A stretch of 64,000 bases of DNA from assembly GCF_024594815.1 (NCBI RefSeq), contig NZ_JANJOU010000007.1, positions 186,001-250,000 on the forward strand. The letters run 5' to 3'. Position numbers and translations under genes: made by a program. Positions 25,536 to 35,518 of the stretch are shown piece by piece (the stretch's first letter is position 1; each line of letters opens with the position of its first letter). A model generated the notes under the pieces. That model made no database searches and was not told the origin of the DNA. It was given only the letters and a program-made list of their open reading frames with translations. Origin of the DNA: Roseomonas populi. GTDB lineage: Bacteria; Pseudomonadota; Alphaproteobacteria; Acetobacterales; Acetobacteraceae.

Positions 25536-26732
25536 ATGAGCCACCCCGTGATGCGCCGCGCCGTCCTCGGCGGCCTCGGCTCCCTCTTCGCCTGGCCCTA
25601 CGTGCCGCGCCTGGCCCATGCGGCTGGCCGGGACCCGCGCCTGCTGGTGGTGATCCTGCGCGGGGGGCTGGACGGCATTTCCATGCTGCAGCCCGTGGGC
25701 GATCCGGCCTTCGCCGCCCTGCGCGGGGCGGATGCCGGCGAGTCCGTGCGGCTGGACAACATGTTCGCGCTCCACGCCAACATGCCGAAGCTCCTGGCCA
25801 TGTTCCGGGAGAGCGAGGCGCTGGCCCTGCACGCCGCCCACACCCCCTATCGCGGCCGCTCCCACTTCGACGGCCAGGACGTGCTTGAGAGCGGCCTGCC
25901 GCGCGTGACGACGGGGGAGCGCACGGGGTGGCTCAACCGCGCCCTGGTCGCTCTGCCGCGCGGTGGGCGGGTGGCGCCGCCCAAGGGGCTGGCCGTGGCG
26001 CCGGTCGTGCCGGTGATCATGCAGGGCCCGGCGCCGGTCGAGACCTGGCAGCTGCAGCAGTTCCGCTACGCCAACGAGGACCTCGTGGCGCGGCTGCTGG
26101 ACCTCTACGAGGCCCGCGACCCGCGGCTGGCAGAGGCCCTGCGCTCCGGCGCCATGCTGGACAACATGATGCAGGAGACACCGCCCGGCCAGCCCGGCAC
26201 GGTGCGGGTGCCCGGCCGCCCGGACTTCGTGACCGAGGCTGCGGCGGCCGCCCGGATCATGGCCCAGCCGGATGGCCCGCGCGTGGCCGCCCTGGGATTG
26301 AACGGCTGGGACACGCACGCGGCCCAGGGCACTGCCCGCGGCGGCCTGGCGAACCGGCTGGGCGCGCTGGACGACGCGCTGGGCGCGCTGCGAACGGGCC
26401 TCGGCCCAGTCTGGGCCGATACGATCGTGGCCGTGGTGACGGAATTCGGCCGCACGGCCCGGCTGAACGGCACGGGCGGCACGGACCACGGCATGGCCAC
26501 CGCCGCGCTGCTGCTGGGCGGGCGGCTGAAGGGCGGCCGCGTGCTGGCTGACTGGCCGGGCCTGGCGCCGGAGCAGCTGAACGAGGGACGGGACCTGCGC
26601 CCCACCACCGACCTGCGCGCCGTCCTGGCAGGGGTGATGGTAGAGCACCTTCAGCTCCCGCCCGCCGCGATCACGCGGGTCTTCCCGGACACGTCGGCGG
26701 TCCGGCCCTATTCTGGCCTGATCCGGGCCTGA
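25536..26732 (+). CDS. DUF1501 family exported protein
   Basis: A 398-residue DUF1501 protein, related to the alkaline phosphatase/sulfatase fold. The N-terminus ([25 protein letters not shown]) is an export signal, followed by the family opening [16 protein letters not shown]. Other family blocks are [19 protein letters not shown] and the C-terminal [19 protein letters not shown], which carries likely metal ligands. DUF1501 genes usually follow a DUF1800 gene; none is here. GGAGG lies about 12 bp before the ATG. Function is not established. Confidence 0.88.
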   Translation: MSHPVMRRAVLGGLGSLFAWPYVPRLAHAAGRDPRLLVVILRGGLDGISMLQPVGDPAFAALRGADAGESVRLDNMFALHANMPKLLAMFRESEALALHAAHTPYRGRSHFDGQDVLESGLPRVTTGERTGWLNRALVALPRGGRVAPPKGLAVAPVVPVIMQGPAPVETWQLQQFRYANEDLVARLLDLYEARDPRLAEALRSGAMLDNMMQETPPGQPGTVRVPGRPDFVTEAAAAARIMAQPDGPRVAALGLNGWDTHAAQGTARGGLANRLGALDDALGALRTGLGPVWADTIVAVVTEFGRTARLNGTGGTDHGMATAALLLGGRLKGGRVLADWPGLAPEQLNEGRDLRPTTDLRAVLAGVMVEHLQLPPAAITRVFPDTSAVRPYSGLIRA

Positions 26733-26874
26733 TCCGGGCCTGAACCCGGCTCCAGCAGGGCCCGCCCGGCGCGCGGGGGAGGCCCTCCCGCCGCGCGGGG
26801 CGGTTCGATTGTGCGGGGGTTCCGGGCTGGGCTACAAACCGCGCCCGCCGCCAGACCGCCGAGAGGGCCCCCGC

Positions 26875-27723
26875 ATGTCAGAAGCCGCCCCGATCGTGGA
26901 GACCCGCTCGGCCCGTTTCGGCAACGATCTCCCGGTCTCCGTCATCGCCGGGCCGTGCCAGCTTGAGAGCCGCGCCCACGCGCTGGAAACCGCCGCCGCG
27001 CTGAAGGAGATCGCGGCGCGGGTGGGATTCGGCCTCGTCTACAAGACCTCCTTCGACAAGGCGAACCGCACCAGCGCCGATGCCGCGCGCGGCCTGGGGA
27101 TGGAGAAGTCCCTGCCCATCCTGGCCGAGATCCGGGACAGCCTGGGCTTGGCGGTGCTGACGGACGTGCACGACGCCGCGCAGTGCGCCCCGGTGGCCGA
27201 GGCGGTGGATGTGCTGCAGATCCCGGCTTTCCTCTGCCGCCAGACGGACCTTCTGCTCGCCGCCGCCGCCACGGGCCGGGCGGTGAACGTGAAGAAGGGC
27301 CAGTTCCTCGCGCCCTGGGACATGAAGAACGTGCTGGCCAAGCTGACCAAGGCCGGCAACCCCAACGTGCTACTGACGGACCGGGGCACGAGCTTCGGCT
27401 ACAACACCCTCGTCTCCGACTTCCGCGGCCTGCCGATCATGGCGGGGATGGGCGCGCCGGTGGTGTTCGACGCCACCCATTCCGTGCAGCAGCCGGGCGG
27501 GCTCGGCGGCAGCTCCGGTGGGCAGCGGGAGTTCGTGCCGGTTCTGGCGCGGGCGGCAGTGGCAGTCGGCGTCGCCGGGCTCTTCATCGAGACGCACGAG
27601 GATCCGGACCACGCGCCTTCCGACGGGCCGAACATGGTCCCGCTGTCGCAGTTCGAGGGGCTGATGCGCGACCTCGTGGCTCTGGACCGCCTCGCGAAGT
27701 CGCAGCGGGCGAGCGCGGCGTGA
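26875..27723 (+). CDS. kdsA: 3-deoxy-8-phosphooctulonate synthase (Kdo-8-phosphate synthase)
   Basis: Condenses phosphoenolpyruvate with arabinose 5-phosphate to Kdo 8-phosphate for lipopolysaccharide inner core. It is 282 residues, normal length. Signature segments are [10 protein letters not shown] near the N-terminus, [39 protein letters not shown] and [12 protein letters not shown]. The start ATG at MSEAAPIVE was chosen by family alignment; GAGAGGG lies upstream. The stop overlaps the kdsB GTG start by 4 bp. Cytoplasmic. Confidence 0.96.
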   Translation: MSEAAPIVETRSARFGNDLPVSVIAGPCQLESRAHALETAAALKEIAARVGFGLVYKTSFDKANRTSADAARGLGMEKSLPILAEIRDSLGLAVLTDVHDAAQCAPVAEAVDVLQIPAFLCRQTDLLLAAAATGRAVNVKKGQFLAPWDMKNVLAKLTKAGNPNVLLTDRGTSFGYNTLVSDFRGLPIMAGMGAPVVFDATHSVQQPGGLGGSSGGQREFVPVLARAAVAVGVAGLFIETHEDPDHAPSDGPNMVPLSQFEGLMRDLVALDRLAKSQRASAA

Positions 27724-28466
27724 GGCCGCTCGTCCTCATTCCCTCGCGCCTCGCCTCCACCCGGCTTCCGCGCAAGCCGCTCGCCGATCTCGGCGGGGAG
27801 CCGATGATCGTCGCCGTGTGGCGCCGCGCGATGGAGGCGGATGTGGGCCCAGTCTGGGTCGCCACGGACACGCCGGCCATCGCGGAGGCCGTGCGCGCGG
27901 CCGGCGGGCAGGCGGTGATGACCGGGGAGGACCACCCCTCCGGCTCCGACCGGATCCACGAGGCGCTAGGGCGGATCGACCCGGACCGGCGCAGCGACGT
28001 GGTCATCAACCTCCAGGGCGACCTGCCGACGGTCCGGCCGGAGACCGTCCGCGCCACCGCCCTGCCGCTCGCCGATGCGGAGGTGGCGATCGGCACCGCC
28101 GTCGCGCCGATCCGGCGGGAGGAGGAACGCAGCGCGCCGAGCGTGGTGAAGATGGTCGGCACGCCGCTGGGGGAGGGGCGCTTCCGCGCGCTCTACTTCA
28201 CCCGCGCCACCGCTCCCTGGGGGGAGGGGCCGCTTTACCACCACATCGGCCTCTACGCCTGGCGCCGGGCGGCGCTGGAGCGCTTCGTGGCCCTGCCGCC
28301 TTCCGCCCTGGAACTCCGCGAGAAGCTGGAGCAGCTTCGGGCCCTGGAAGCGGGCATGCGGATCGACGCGATGGAGGTGGGGGAGGTGCCGCTCGGCGTG
28401 GACACCCCCGAGGATCTGGAACACGCCCGGCGTCTCCTCGCCGGGCCATCGCCCGCCGGCACCTGA
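27720..28466 (+). CDS. kdsB: 3-deoxy-manno-octulosonate cytidylyltransferase
   Basis: Activates Kdo as CMP-Kdo for transfer to lipid A. It is 248 residues. The nucleotidyltransferase N-terminal signature [15 protein letters not shown] is at about residues 7-21; NLQGDLPTV contains the metal-binding aspartate; [12 protein letters not shown] and [11 protein letters not shown] are further family blocks. It starts at a GTG overlapping the kdsA stop. Third-step partner kdsD follows within 37 bp. Cytoplasmic. Confidence 0.96.
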   Translation: MRPLVLIPSRLASTRLPRKPLADLGGEPMIVAVWRRAMEADVGPVWVATDTPAIAEAVRAAGGQAVMTGEDHPSGSDRIHEALGRIDPDRRSDVVINLQGDLPTVRPETVRATALPLADAEVAIGTAVAPIRREEERSAPSVVKMVGTPLGEGRFRALYFTRATAPWGEGPLYHHIGLYAWRRAALERFVALPPSALELREKLEQLRALEAGMRIDAMEVGEVPLGVDTPEDLEHARRLLAGPSPAGT

Positions 28467-28503
28467 CGCCCCCGCGGGGCGGTGCCGGAGGAGGAGGCTG
28501 AGC

Positions 28504-29508
28504 ATGGACGGACGGACCGATCTCCGCGGCGAGCTGGGCGATATCGTCGCCACGGCCCGCTGCACGGTGGAGCTGGAGGCGAACGGGCTCGCCGCCCTGC
28601 GGGAGGCGCTGGACGGCCCGCTGGGCGCGCAGTTCGAGCGGGCCGCGGCCGGCATCCGGCGTGTGCAGGATGCGGGCGGCCGGGTGATGGTCACGGGGAT
28701 GGGCAAGTCCGGCCATGTCGGCCGCAAGATCGCCGCCACCCTCGCCTCCACCGGAACCTCCGCCTACTTCGTCCATCCCGGCGAGGCCAGCCACGGCGAC
28801 CTCGGTATGATCCGGCCGGAGGACGCGGTGCTCGCCCTCTCCTGGTCCGGGGAGGCGCCGGAACTCTCGGATATCGTCGCCTATACCCGCCGCTTCGGGG
28901 TGCTGCTGATCGCCATCACCTCCCGCGCCGAGGGCACGCTGGGGGCCGCGGCCGACCTGCCGCTGGTGCTGCCGGTGATGCCGGAGGCCTGCCCCAACGG
29001 GCTCGCGCCCACCACCTCCACGACCATGCAGGTGGCGATCGGGGACGCGCTGGCGGTGGCCCTGCTCTCCATGCGCGGCTTCACGGCCAGCGATTTCCGG
29101 CAATTCCACCCCGGCGGGAAGCTCGGGTCGCGCCTGCGGAAGGTGCAGGACCTCATGCATTCCGGGGAGGCCGTGCCGGTGGTGCCGGACAGCGCCACCC
29201 TATCCGAGGCGATCATGGAGATGACGCGCAAGCACTTCGGCGTCACGGCCGTGGTGGACCGGGACGGCATCCTCGTTGGCGTGGTGACGGATGGCGATCT
29301 GCGCCGCGCCTTCGCCCGGGGCTTTGAGGATGAGCGGGTGATCGACATGATGGGCCGCTCCCCCCGCGTCATCGGGCGCGACGCGATGGCGGAGGAAGCC
29401 CTGGCCAAGCTCCAGGACTGGAAGATCACGAGCCTGTTCGTCATGGAGGACGGCCGGCCCGTCGGCATCATCCACCTGCACGATCTGCTGCGGGCAGGGG
29501 TTATCTGA
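28504..29508 (+). CDS. kdsD: Arabinose 5-phosphate isomerase (SIS + two CBS domains)
   Basis: Makes arabinose 5-phosphate from ribulose 5-phosphate, the substrate of KdsA. It is 334 residues. The SIS sugar-isomerase domain (about 40-190) contains GMGKSGHVGRKIAATLASTG and the conserved HPGEASHGDLG. Two CBS domains follow (about 220-330), ending with GRPVGIIHLHDLLRAG. GGAGGAGGAG precedes the ATG. With kdsA and kdsB it forms a complete Kdo supply operon, in which this gene provides the first step. Confidence 0.95.
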   Translation: MDGRTDLRGELGDIVATARCTVELEANGLAALREALDGPLGAQFERAAAGIRRVQDAGGRVMVTGMGKSGHVGRKIAATLASTGTSAYFVHPGEASHGDLGMIRPEDAVLALSWSGEAPELSDIVAYTRRFGVLLIAITSRAEGTLGAAADLPLVLPVMPEACPNGLAPTTSTTMQVAIGDALAVALLSMRGFTASDFRQFHPGGKLGSRLRKVQDLMHSGEAVPVVPDSATLSEAIMEMTRKHFGVTAVVDRDGILVGVVTDGDLRRAFARGFEDERVIDMMGRSPRVIGRDAMAEEALAKLQDWKITSLFVMEDGRPVGIIHLHDLLRAGVI

Positions 29509-29604
29509 GGGGTTCCGCCGCTCCCCGGCCACCTCCCGGTCAACCCTGGGCCGTCTCGCGCGCTATATCGGGAGGCTACGGGCCGGGTGGAGCGGGGAGG
29601 CCTT

Positions 29605-31584
29605 ATGGCGACGCGACGCATACCGCGTTGGATGATCTGGACCGGGGTTCCCGCAGTCCTGGTCGCGCTGCTGGTGGTGTTCTGGTCCTGGGACTGGTTC
29701 ATCCCGCTCGCTGAATCCCGCGCTTCCGCGGCCCTCGGGCGGAAGGTGACCATCGAGCACCTGCACGTCCGCCTGGGCCGGGTCACCGAGGTCTCGGCCG
29801 ACGGCGTGCGCGTGGCGAACCCTGAAGGCTTCCCGGACGACCCGCCCTTTGCCCGCGCTGAGCGGCTCTCCGCCAAGCTCGACGTGATGGCCTATTGGCA
29901 TGAGCGCGCCATCGTCATCCCCGCCATCGAGGTGACCCGCCCCGTCGTCGAAGCCCGCGCGCTGGAGGATGGCCGCACCAACTACGACTTCAACACAGGC
30001 AAGCCGGCCGGCGAGAGCCAGCCCGCGCCGCCGCCGTCCAACCCCTCCGCCGCGCCCCGGATCGGGCTGCTGCGGATCGTGGAGGGGCAGGCCCATGTGG
30101 CGATCCCGAAGCTCAAGGCCGACTTCCAGATGGCGATCGCCACGCGGGACGAGGAGACCGAGCAGCCCCGAATCGCCGTGGAAGCCAAGGGCACCTATGC
30201 CGGCCAGCCCATCACGGGCACGGCCCTGGGCGGCGCCGTGCTGGCGCTGCAGGAAACGGGCAAGCCCTGGCCGATCGAAATGCAGATCGCCAACGGGCCG
30301 ACGCGGGTGAGCCTGAACGGCACGCTCCAGAACCCGCTGGAGCTGCAAGGCGCCAACATCGGCCTGGACCTGCGCGGACCGGACATGGGCCTGCTACAGC
30401 CGCTGACGGGCGTGCCCATCCCGAAGACGCCGAATTACCAGATCGCCGGGCAGCTGGACTACGTGGACGGCCGCGTGCGCTTCCGTGACTTCAACGGCCG
30501 CATGGGCAACAGCGACCTGTCCGGCACCATCTCCGTCACTACCGGCGACGAGAAGCCCTTCGTGGAGGCGGACCTGCGCTCCCGCCGCGTGGACTTCGCC
30601 GATCTTGGCGGCTTCATCGGCGAGGAGCCGGGCCGCGCCTCCACCCGCGGCCAGAGCCCGCAGCAGCGGCGCGAGGTGGCGCGGAACGAGTCCCGCGGCC
30701 GCGTGCTGCCGGACGACCCCATCAACTTCCCCAAGATCGACGCCGCCAACGTGCGCCTGAACTACCGGGCGGACGACATCGTCGGCCGCAACATCCCGTT
30801 CGACAACATGCGCGCGGCGATGGAGGTGAAGGACGGCGCGATCACCCTGCAGCCGCTGGCAGTCGGGGTGGGGACCGGGCAGATCTCCGGCAACATCGCG
30901 CTCACCCCGCAGGAGGGGAACCGGCTGCACGCCCGCGCCGACGTGCAGTTCCAGCGGCTGGACGTCTCCCGCCTCATGCAGGCCACCAATACCTTCGAGG
31001 GCGCGGGCCGCATCAACGGGCGCGCGCGGATCGACGGCACGGGCAAGTCCTTCGCCGACATCCTCGGCACCGGCAACGGCGAGATCACGCTGGGCATGTC
31101 GGGCGGCAATCTCTCCGCCCTTCTCGTGGACCTCTCCGGCCTGCGGATCGGCAATGCCGTCCTCTCCGCTCTCGGCGTGCCCGGGCGCACCACCGTGCAG
31201 TGCTTCGTCGGCAACGTCGTGCTGCAGCGGGGCAACGCGAACCTGCGGACGGTCATCGTCGATACGGAGGACGTGATCGTGAACGCCACGGGCAACGTGA
31301 ACATCGCGCGTGAGGCCCTCAACGTTCGCCTGCGCAGCGACTCCAAATCCTTCACCATCGGCGCCGTTCCCACCTCCATCCTCATCGACGGGAGCTTCCG
31401 AAACCCCGACATCGGGCCGGACATGACGGAACTGGCGGCGCGCGGCGGGATCATTGGCGGGCTGGCCGCGCTGGTGGCGCCGGTGGCGGGCCTGCTGCCG
31501 ACGATCCAGTTCGGGACGGGCGAGGACAACCGGTGCGAATCCCTGGTGCGCGGCGGGCGTCCGGCCGCCCGCTCCGCGCGCTGA
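29605..31584 (+). CDS. AsmA family protein
   Basis: A 659-residue protein with one N-terminal membrane anchor (WMIWTGVPAVLVALLVVFWS) and a long, mainly beta-strand periplasmic region typical of AsmA/TamB-like bridge proteins involved in lipid transport and outer-membrane assembly. The C-terminal AsmA signature region includes GTGKSFADILGTGNGEI followed by LSGLRIGNAVLSALG. Start chosen at MATRRIPRW with GGGGAGG 5 bp upstream. It follows kdsD after 96 bp, and its position beside Kdo genes fits an outer-membrane lipid role, though this is inference. Confidence 0.88.
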   Translation: MATRRIPRWMIWTGVPAVLVALLVVFWSWDWFIPLAESRASAALGRKVTIEHLHVRLGRVTEVSADGVRVANPEGFPDDPPFARAERLSAKLDVMAYWHERAIVIPAIEVTRPVVEARALEDGRTNYDFNTGKPAGESQPAPPPSNPSAAPRIGLLRIVEGQAHVAIPKLKADFQMAIATRDEETEQPRIAVEAKGTYAGQPITGTALGGAVLALQETGKPWPIEMQIANGPTRVSLNGTLQNPLELQGANIGLDLRGPDMGLLQPLTGVPIPKTPNYQIAGQLDYVDGRVRFRDFNGRMGNSDLSGTISVTTGDEKPFVEADLRSRRVDFADLGGFIGEEPGRASTRGQSPQQRREVARNESRGRVLPDDPINFPKIDAANVRLNYRADDIVGRNIPFDNMRAAMEVKDGAITLQPLAVGVGTGQISGNIALTPQEGNRLHARADVQFQRLDVSRLMQATNTFEGAGRINGRARIDGTGKSFADILGTGNGEITLGMSGGNLSALLVDLSGLRIGNAVLSALGVPGRTTVQCFVGNVVLQRGNANLRTVIVDTEDVIVNATGNVNIAREALNVRLRSDSKSFTIGAVPTSILIDGSFRNPDIGPDMTELAARGGIIGGLAALVAPVAGLLPTIQFGTGEDNRCESLVRGGRPAARSAR

Positions 31585-31662
31585 CCCGCGTTCCCGCGCC
31601 AGGGCTGGACCGAAACCCGGCGCGAGGGGCGCAACCCCGCGCCAATCGAGAGGAGATCGCCG

Positions 31663-31863
31663 GTGACCACCGAGAAGAAGGCTAACGAGCGGGCGGAGAA
31701 GCAGGGCTCCGGCCAGGGCGGGACGAGCAATGAGGCGGGCCCTTCCGCCGGTGCCGGCACCGCGCCGTCGCAGGGCGCGAAGCACGACAACCAGCGGGAC
31801 ATCGGCGGCAGCGGTTCCGAGAAGGCGGCGAGCGGCAGGCCGGGCCACAAGACGGGCGCCTGA
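31663..31863 (+). CDS. Small hydrophilic disordered protein
   Basis: A 66-residue protein made almost wholly of Gly, Ser, Ala, Lys, Glu and Gln, with no hydrophobic core, so it is expected to be disordered. It starts at GTG with GAGAGGAG 7-10 bp upstream, a good ribosome site. I do not recognise a family. Composition resembles small stress-related hydrophilic proteins, but that is only resemblance. Confidence 0.6.
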   Translation: MTTEKKANERAEKQGSGQGGTSNEAGPSAGAGTAPSQGAKHDNQRDIGGSGSEKAASGRPGHKTGA

Positions 31864-31957
31864 CAGCCGGCGTCAGGGCGCGGGAGCCGGGCCGATGCTA
31901 CCACGGGGCTGAGCCGCCCTCACGATGGGCGGCCCATGCTCCCGGGGTGTCCGGATC

Positions 31958-33127
31958 TCAGGCCGTCTCGGCGAAGAGCTCGCGCCCGATCAGCATCCGG
32001 CGGATCTCGCTGGTTCCGGCGCCGATCTCGTAGAGCTTCGCGTCGCGCAGCAGGCGGCCGGTGGGGTAGTCGTTAATGTAGCCATTCCCGCCGAGGCACT
32101 GAATGGCCTCCAGCGCCATCCAGGTGGCCTTTTCCGCCGCGTAGAGGATGGCGCCCGCTGCGTCCTTGCGCGTGGTCTGCCCGCGGTCGCAGGCCTTCGC
32201 TACGGCATAGACGTAGGACTTCGCCGCGTTCATCACCGTGTACATGTCCGCCAGCTTGCCCTGCATCAGCTGGAAGGTGCCGATTGGCTGGCCGAACTGT
32301 TGGCGCTCGTGGACATAGGGGATCACCACGTCCATGCAGGCCTGCATGATGCCGGTGGGGCCGCCCGCCAGCACCGCGCGCTCGTAGTCCAGGCCGGACA
32401 TCAGCACGTTCACGCCGCGGCCCTCGGCGCCCAGCACGTTCTCGGCAGGCACCTCGCAGTCCTCGAAGACGAGTTCTCCGGTGTTGGAGCCGCGCATGCC
32501 CAGCTTGTCCAGCTTCTGCGCTGTGGAGAAGCCCTTGAAGCCCTTCTCGATCAGGAAGGCCGTCATTCCGCGCGGCCCGGCCTGCGGATCCGTCTTGGCG
32601 TAGACCACCAGCACGTCCGCGTCCGGCCCGTTGGTGATCCACATCTTGCTGCCGTTCAGCACGTAGCGGTCGCCCTTGCGCTCCGCACGCGTGCGCATCG
32701 ACACCACGTCCGATCCGGCACCCGGTTCGCTCATTGCCAGCGCGCCGACATGCTCGCCGGAGATGAGCTTCGGCAGGTAGCGCCGCCGCTGCTCCTCGTT
32801 CCCGTTGCGGGTGATCTGGTTCACGCAGAGGTTGGAGTGGGCGCCGTAGGAGAGGGCAACGCTGGCGCTCGCGCGGCTCAACTCCTCCATCGCCACCACG
32901 TGCTCCAGGTAGCCCATGGCCGCGCCGCCATACTCCTCCGGCGCGGTGATCCCGAGCAGTCCGAGGTCGCCGAACTTGCGCCAGAGGTCCATGGGAAAGT
33001 CGTTGCTGCGGTCGATCTCGGCCGCGCGCGGGGCGATCTCGTCGGCGGCGAAGGCGGCCACCTGCTCCCGCAGCGCATCGGCCGTCTCGCCGAGGCCGAA
33101 ATCGAGTCCGCGAAAGCTGTTGCTCAT
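31958..33127 (-). CDS. ivd: Isovaleryl-CoA dehydrogenase (acyl-CoA dehydrogenase family)
   Basis: Oxidises isovaleryl-CoA to 3-methylcrotonyl-CoA in leucine breakdown. It is 389 residues. Family segments are [31 protein letters not shown] (FAD/substrate), [20 protein letters not shown] and the C-terminal [20 protein letters not shown]. The glutamate in [16 protein letters not shown] is at the position of the isovaleryl-CoA dehydrogenase catalytic base, which separates it from short-chain enzymes that use a C-terminal glutamate. No other leucine catabolic genes (such as mccA/mccB) are beside it here. The stop is close to the end of the opposite small gene. Confidence 0.9.
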   Translation of the reverse strand: MSNSFRGLDFGLGETADALREQVAAFAADEIAPRAAEIDRSNDFPMDLWRKFGDLGLLGITAPEEYGGAAMGYLEHVVAMEELSRASASVALSYGAHSNLCVNQITRNGNEEQRRRYLPKLISGEHVGALAMSEPGAGSDVVSMRTRAERKGDRYVLNGSKMWITNGPDADVLVVYAKTDPQAGPRGMTAFLIEKGFKGFSTAQKLDKLGMRGSNTGELVFEDCEVPAENVLGAEGRGVNVLMSGLDYERAVLAGGPTGIMQACMDVVIPYVHERQQFGQPIGTFQLMQGKLADMYTVMNAAKSYVYAVAKACDRGQTTRKDAAGAILYAAEKATWMALEAIQCLGGNGYINDYPTGRLLRDAKLYEIGAGTSEIRRMLIGRELFAETA

Positions 33128-33232
33128 GCGCTGCCCCTGGCCGTTCCCCGGGCCCGCTCGTCATGGCGGGCTCTGGGGAACGGTATGGGGGCGGGGTGGG
33201 CGGCGCAAGCGCCGGGGAGCCAAGCCCTTGCG

Positions 33233-35518
33233 CTAGGCCCTGGCCCGGCGCGCCGCCATCAGCAGCCGCTCCGGCGTGGCCGGCAGGTCCAGCCGATCCG
33301 CCCCCGCCGCGTTGCGCAGCGCGTTCCACACGGCGGTCGCCAGCATCAGCGGCGGCTCGCCCACGGCCTTGGATCGGAAGATCGTGTCCGCCCGCGCCGG
33401 CGCGCCCTCCAGCAGGCGCACGTTGAATATGGGCGGCACGTCGCGGGAACCGGGGATCTTGTAGGTGGAGGGGCCAAGGGTCCGCAGCCGCCCCTCCGCA
33501 TCCCACCACAGCTCCTCGCAGGTCAGCCACCCCAGGCCCTGGACGAAGGCGCCCTCGATCTGGCCGCGATCGACGGCCGGGTTCAGGGACCTGCCGCAAT
33601 CCTGCACCATGTCCGCGCGCAGCAGCCGGTGCTCGCCCGTCAGCAGGTCCAACTCCACCTCCGCGATAGCGGCGCCATACGAGAAGTAGAAGAAGGGCTC
33701 ACCCTTCATGGCGCCCGGGTCCCAGTGAATACCCGGCGTCTTGTAGAACCCGGTGGAGGAGAGCGAGACGCGGTTCTGCACGCAGCGATGCGCCAGCTCC
33801 CCGAAGCCCATGCGGTGGTTGCCCGCGAAGACCTCGTCCTCCTCGAACCGTACCTCGTCCGGCGCCACGCCCCAGTCTGCCGCGGCCTGCTCCGCCATGC
33901 GGGTGCGGATGGTGGTGGCCGCGATCTGTGCCGCCCAGCCGTTCAGGTCCGTGCCCGTGCTGGCGGCGGTGGGGGCGGTGTTCGGCACCTCCGCCGTGGA
34001 GGTCGCGGTGATCCGCACCCGCTCCACCGGCACGCCGAAGACGCCGGCCACGATCTGCGCGACCTTGATGAACAGGCCCTGGCCCATCTCCGTGCCGCCG
34101 TGGTTCAGGCGGATGGAGCCGTCCTCGTACACATGCACCAGCGCGCCGGCCTGGTTCATGGACATGATGCCGAAGGAAATGCCGAAGGCCAGGAGGAAGC
34201 TGCCCAGGCCGCGCTTCACCACCTCATGCCCGGCGTTGAAGGCGTCCACCTCCGCGCGCCTGCGCTCCCACTCGGCACCGTCCCGGCACTCCGCCCAGAC
34301 CTGGCGCAGCAGATCGCCTTCCAGAGCCTGGCCATAGGGCGTGACGGCATCGTTCTGGCCGCCCGCCAGGTTGCGCTCGCGCACCGCCTCCTGCGTGGTG
34401 CCGAGCGAGCGGGCGACGTGATGGGTCACGTCCTCCATCAGCAGCACGCCCTGCGGCCCGCCAAAGCCGCGAAAGGCGGTGTTGGAGACGGTGTTCGTCT
34501 TGCAGGCCACGCCGGTGATGGAGACATCCGGCACGTCCAGCACGTTCGGCGCGTGGGTCACGCTGCGGAACACCACGCCGCCCGAGAGATCCACGCTGTG
34601 CCCGCCATCGGCGGCCATGGTGGCCTCTAGCGCCAGGATGCGCCCGGTCTCGTCGAATCCGGCCTGCCAGCGGTAGAGGAAGGGGTGGCGCTTGCCGGTG
34701 GCGGCGATGTCTTGCTTGCGGCCCAGGCGCAGCTTCACCGGCCGCCCGGTGCAGCGCGCCGCCAGTGCGGCGCAGGCCGCCACCCAGGACGCGTTGCTCT
34801 CCTTACCTCCGAAGCCCCCGCCCATGCGCCGCACCTGCACGGAGACGCGGTTGTGGTCGCAGCCCAGCACGCGGGCGACCATCACCTGCACCTCGGTCGG
34901 GTTCTGGGTGGAGGAGTGGATCGTGAGATCCCCGTCCTCGCCCGGCACGGCCAGGGCGATCTGGCCCTCCAGGTAGAAGTGCTCCTGCCCGCCCGCGTGG
35001 AAGGTGCCGGAGAGGCGGCGCGGGGCGGCGGCAAGGGCGGAGGCCGCGTCGCCGCGCGCCATGACCATGGGCGGGAAGAGGAAGGAGCCGGCGTCCAGCG
35101 CCTCCTCCACGGACAGCACGGGCCGCAGAGGCTCGATCTGCGGCCGCACGGCGGCGGCAGCGGCCAGGGCGGCGTCGCGTGTCTCGGCTACCACGATGGC
35201 GAGTGGCTGGCCCCAGTACTCCACCAGCCCCTCGGCCAGCATGTGCTCCTGGGCGCGCTTCGGCTGGGCGATGTCGTTGCGCCCGGGAATGTCACCCGGA
35301 CCAATCGCCGCCACGACGCCGGGAACGGCGAGGGCAGGGGAGAGGTCGATCGGGGCCAGGCGCCCGTGGGCGACGGGGGAGAGAACGAGGGCCGCGTGCA
35401 GAAGGGCGGGCGGCATGGGCAGGTCGTCGGCGAAGCGGGCCTCGCCGGTCGCGTGCTTCAGGGCACTGTCCTGCCGCAGCGAGGCGCCAGGGCCGGTGTG
35501 GCGGGTGAGCGCGTCCAT
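33233..35518 (-). CDS. xdhB: Xanthine dehydrogenase molybdopterin-binding subunit
   Basis: Large molybdenum subunit of bacterial xanthine dehydrogenase, 761 residues. Visible blocks: SAL-like opening DSALKHATGEARFADDLP; RRMGGGFGGKES (molybdopterin contact); TAFRGFGGPQG; GGTEMGQGLF; and the C-terminal SKAVGEPPLML, whose glutamate is the catalytic base in this family. The start overlaps the xdhA stop (TGATG). With xdhA it oxidises hypoxanthine/xanthine to urate. The maturation gene xdhC is not adjacent downstream; an acyl-CoA dehydrogenase follows instead. Confidence 0.93.
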   Translation of the reverse strand: MDALTRHTGPGASLRQDSALKHATGEARFADDLPMPPALLHAALVLSPVAHGRLAPIDLSPALAVPGVVAAIGPGDIPGRNDIAQPKRAQEHMLAEGLVEYWGQPLAIVVAETRDAALAAAAAVRPQIEPLRPVLSVEEALDAGSFLFPPMVMARGDAASALAAAPRRLSGTFHAGGQEHFYLEGQIALAVPGEDGDLTIHSSTQNPTEVQVMVARVLGCDHNRVSVQVRRMGGGFGGKESNASWVAACAALAARCTGRPVKLRLGRKQDIAATGKRHPFLYRWQAGFDETGRILALEATMAADGGHSVDLSGGVVFRSVTHAPNVLDVPDVSITGVACKTNTVSNTAFRGFGGPQGVLLMEDVTHHVARSLGTTQEAVRERNLAGGQNDAVTPYGQALEGDLLRQVWAECRDGAEWERRRAEVDAFNAGHEVVKRGLGSFLLAFGISFGIMSMNQAGALVHVYEDGSIRLNHGGTEMGQGLFIKVAQIVAGVFGVPVERVRITATSTAEVPNTAPTAASTGTDLNGWAAQIAATTIRTRMAEQAAADWGVAPDEVRFEEDEVFAGNHRMGFGELAHRCVQNRVSLSSTGFYKTPGIHWDPGAMKGEPFFYFSYGAAIAEVELDLLTGEHRLLRADMVQDCGRSLNPAVDRGQIEGAFVQGLGWLTCEELWWDAEGRLRTLGPSTYKIPGSRDVPPIFNVRLLEGAPARADTIFRSKAVGEPPLMLATAVWNALRNAAGADRLDLPATPERLLMAARRARA

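Noticed and set aside
26720-26755. Tandem TGATCCGGGCC repeats at the end of the DUF1501 gene
   Set aside because: Short GC-rich slippage spanning the stop codon; no sign of function.
31925-34630. 901-codon plus-strand open frame opposite ivd and xdhB
   Set aside because: A shadow frame: both minus-strand genes have full catalytic motifs, and the plus translation shows only composition bias.
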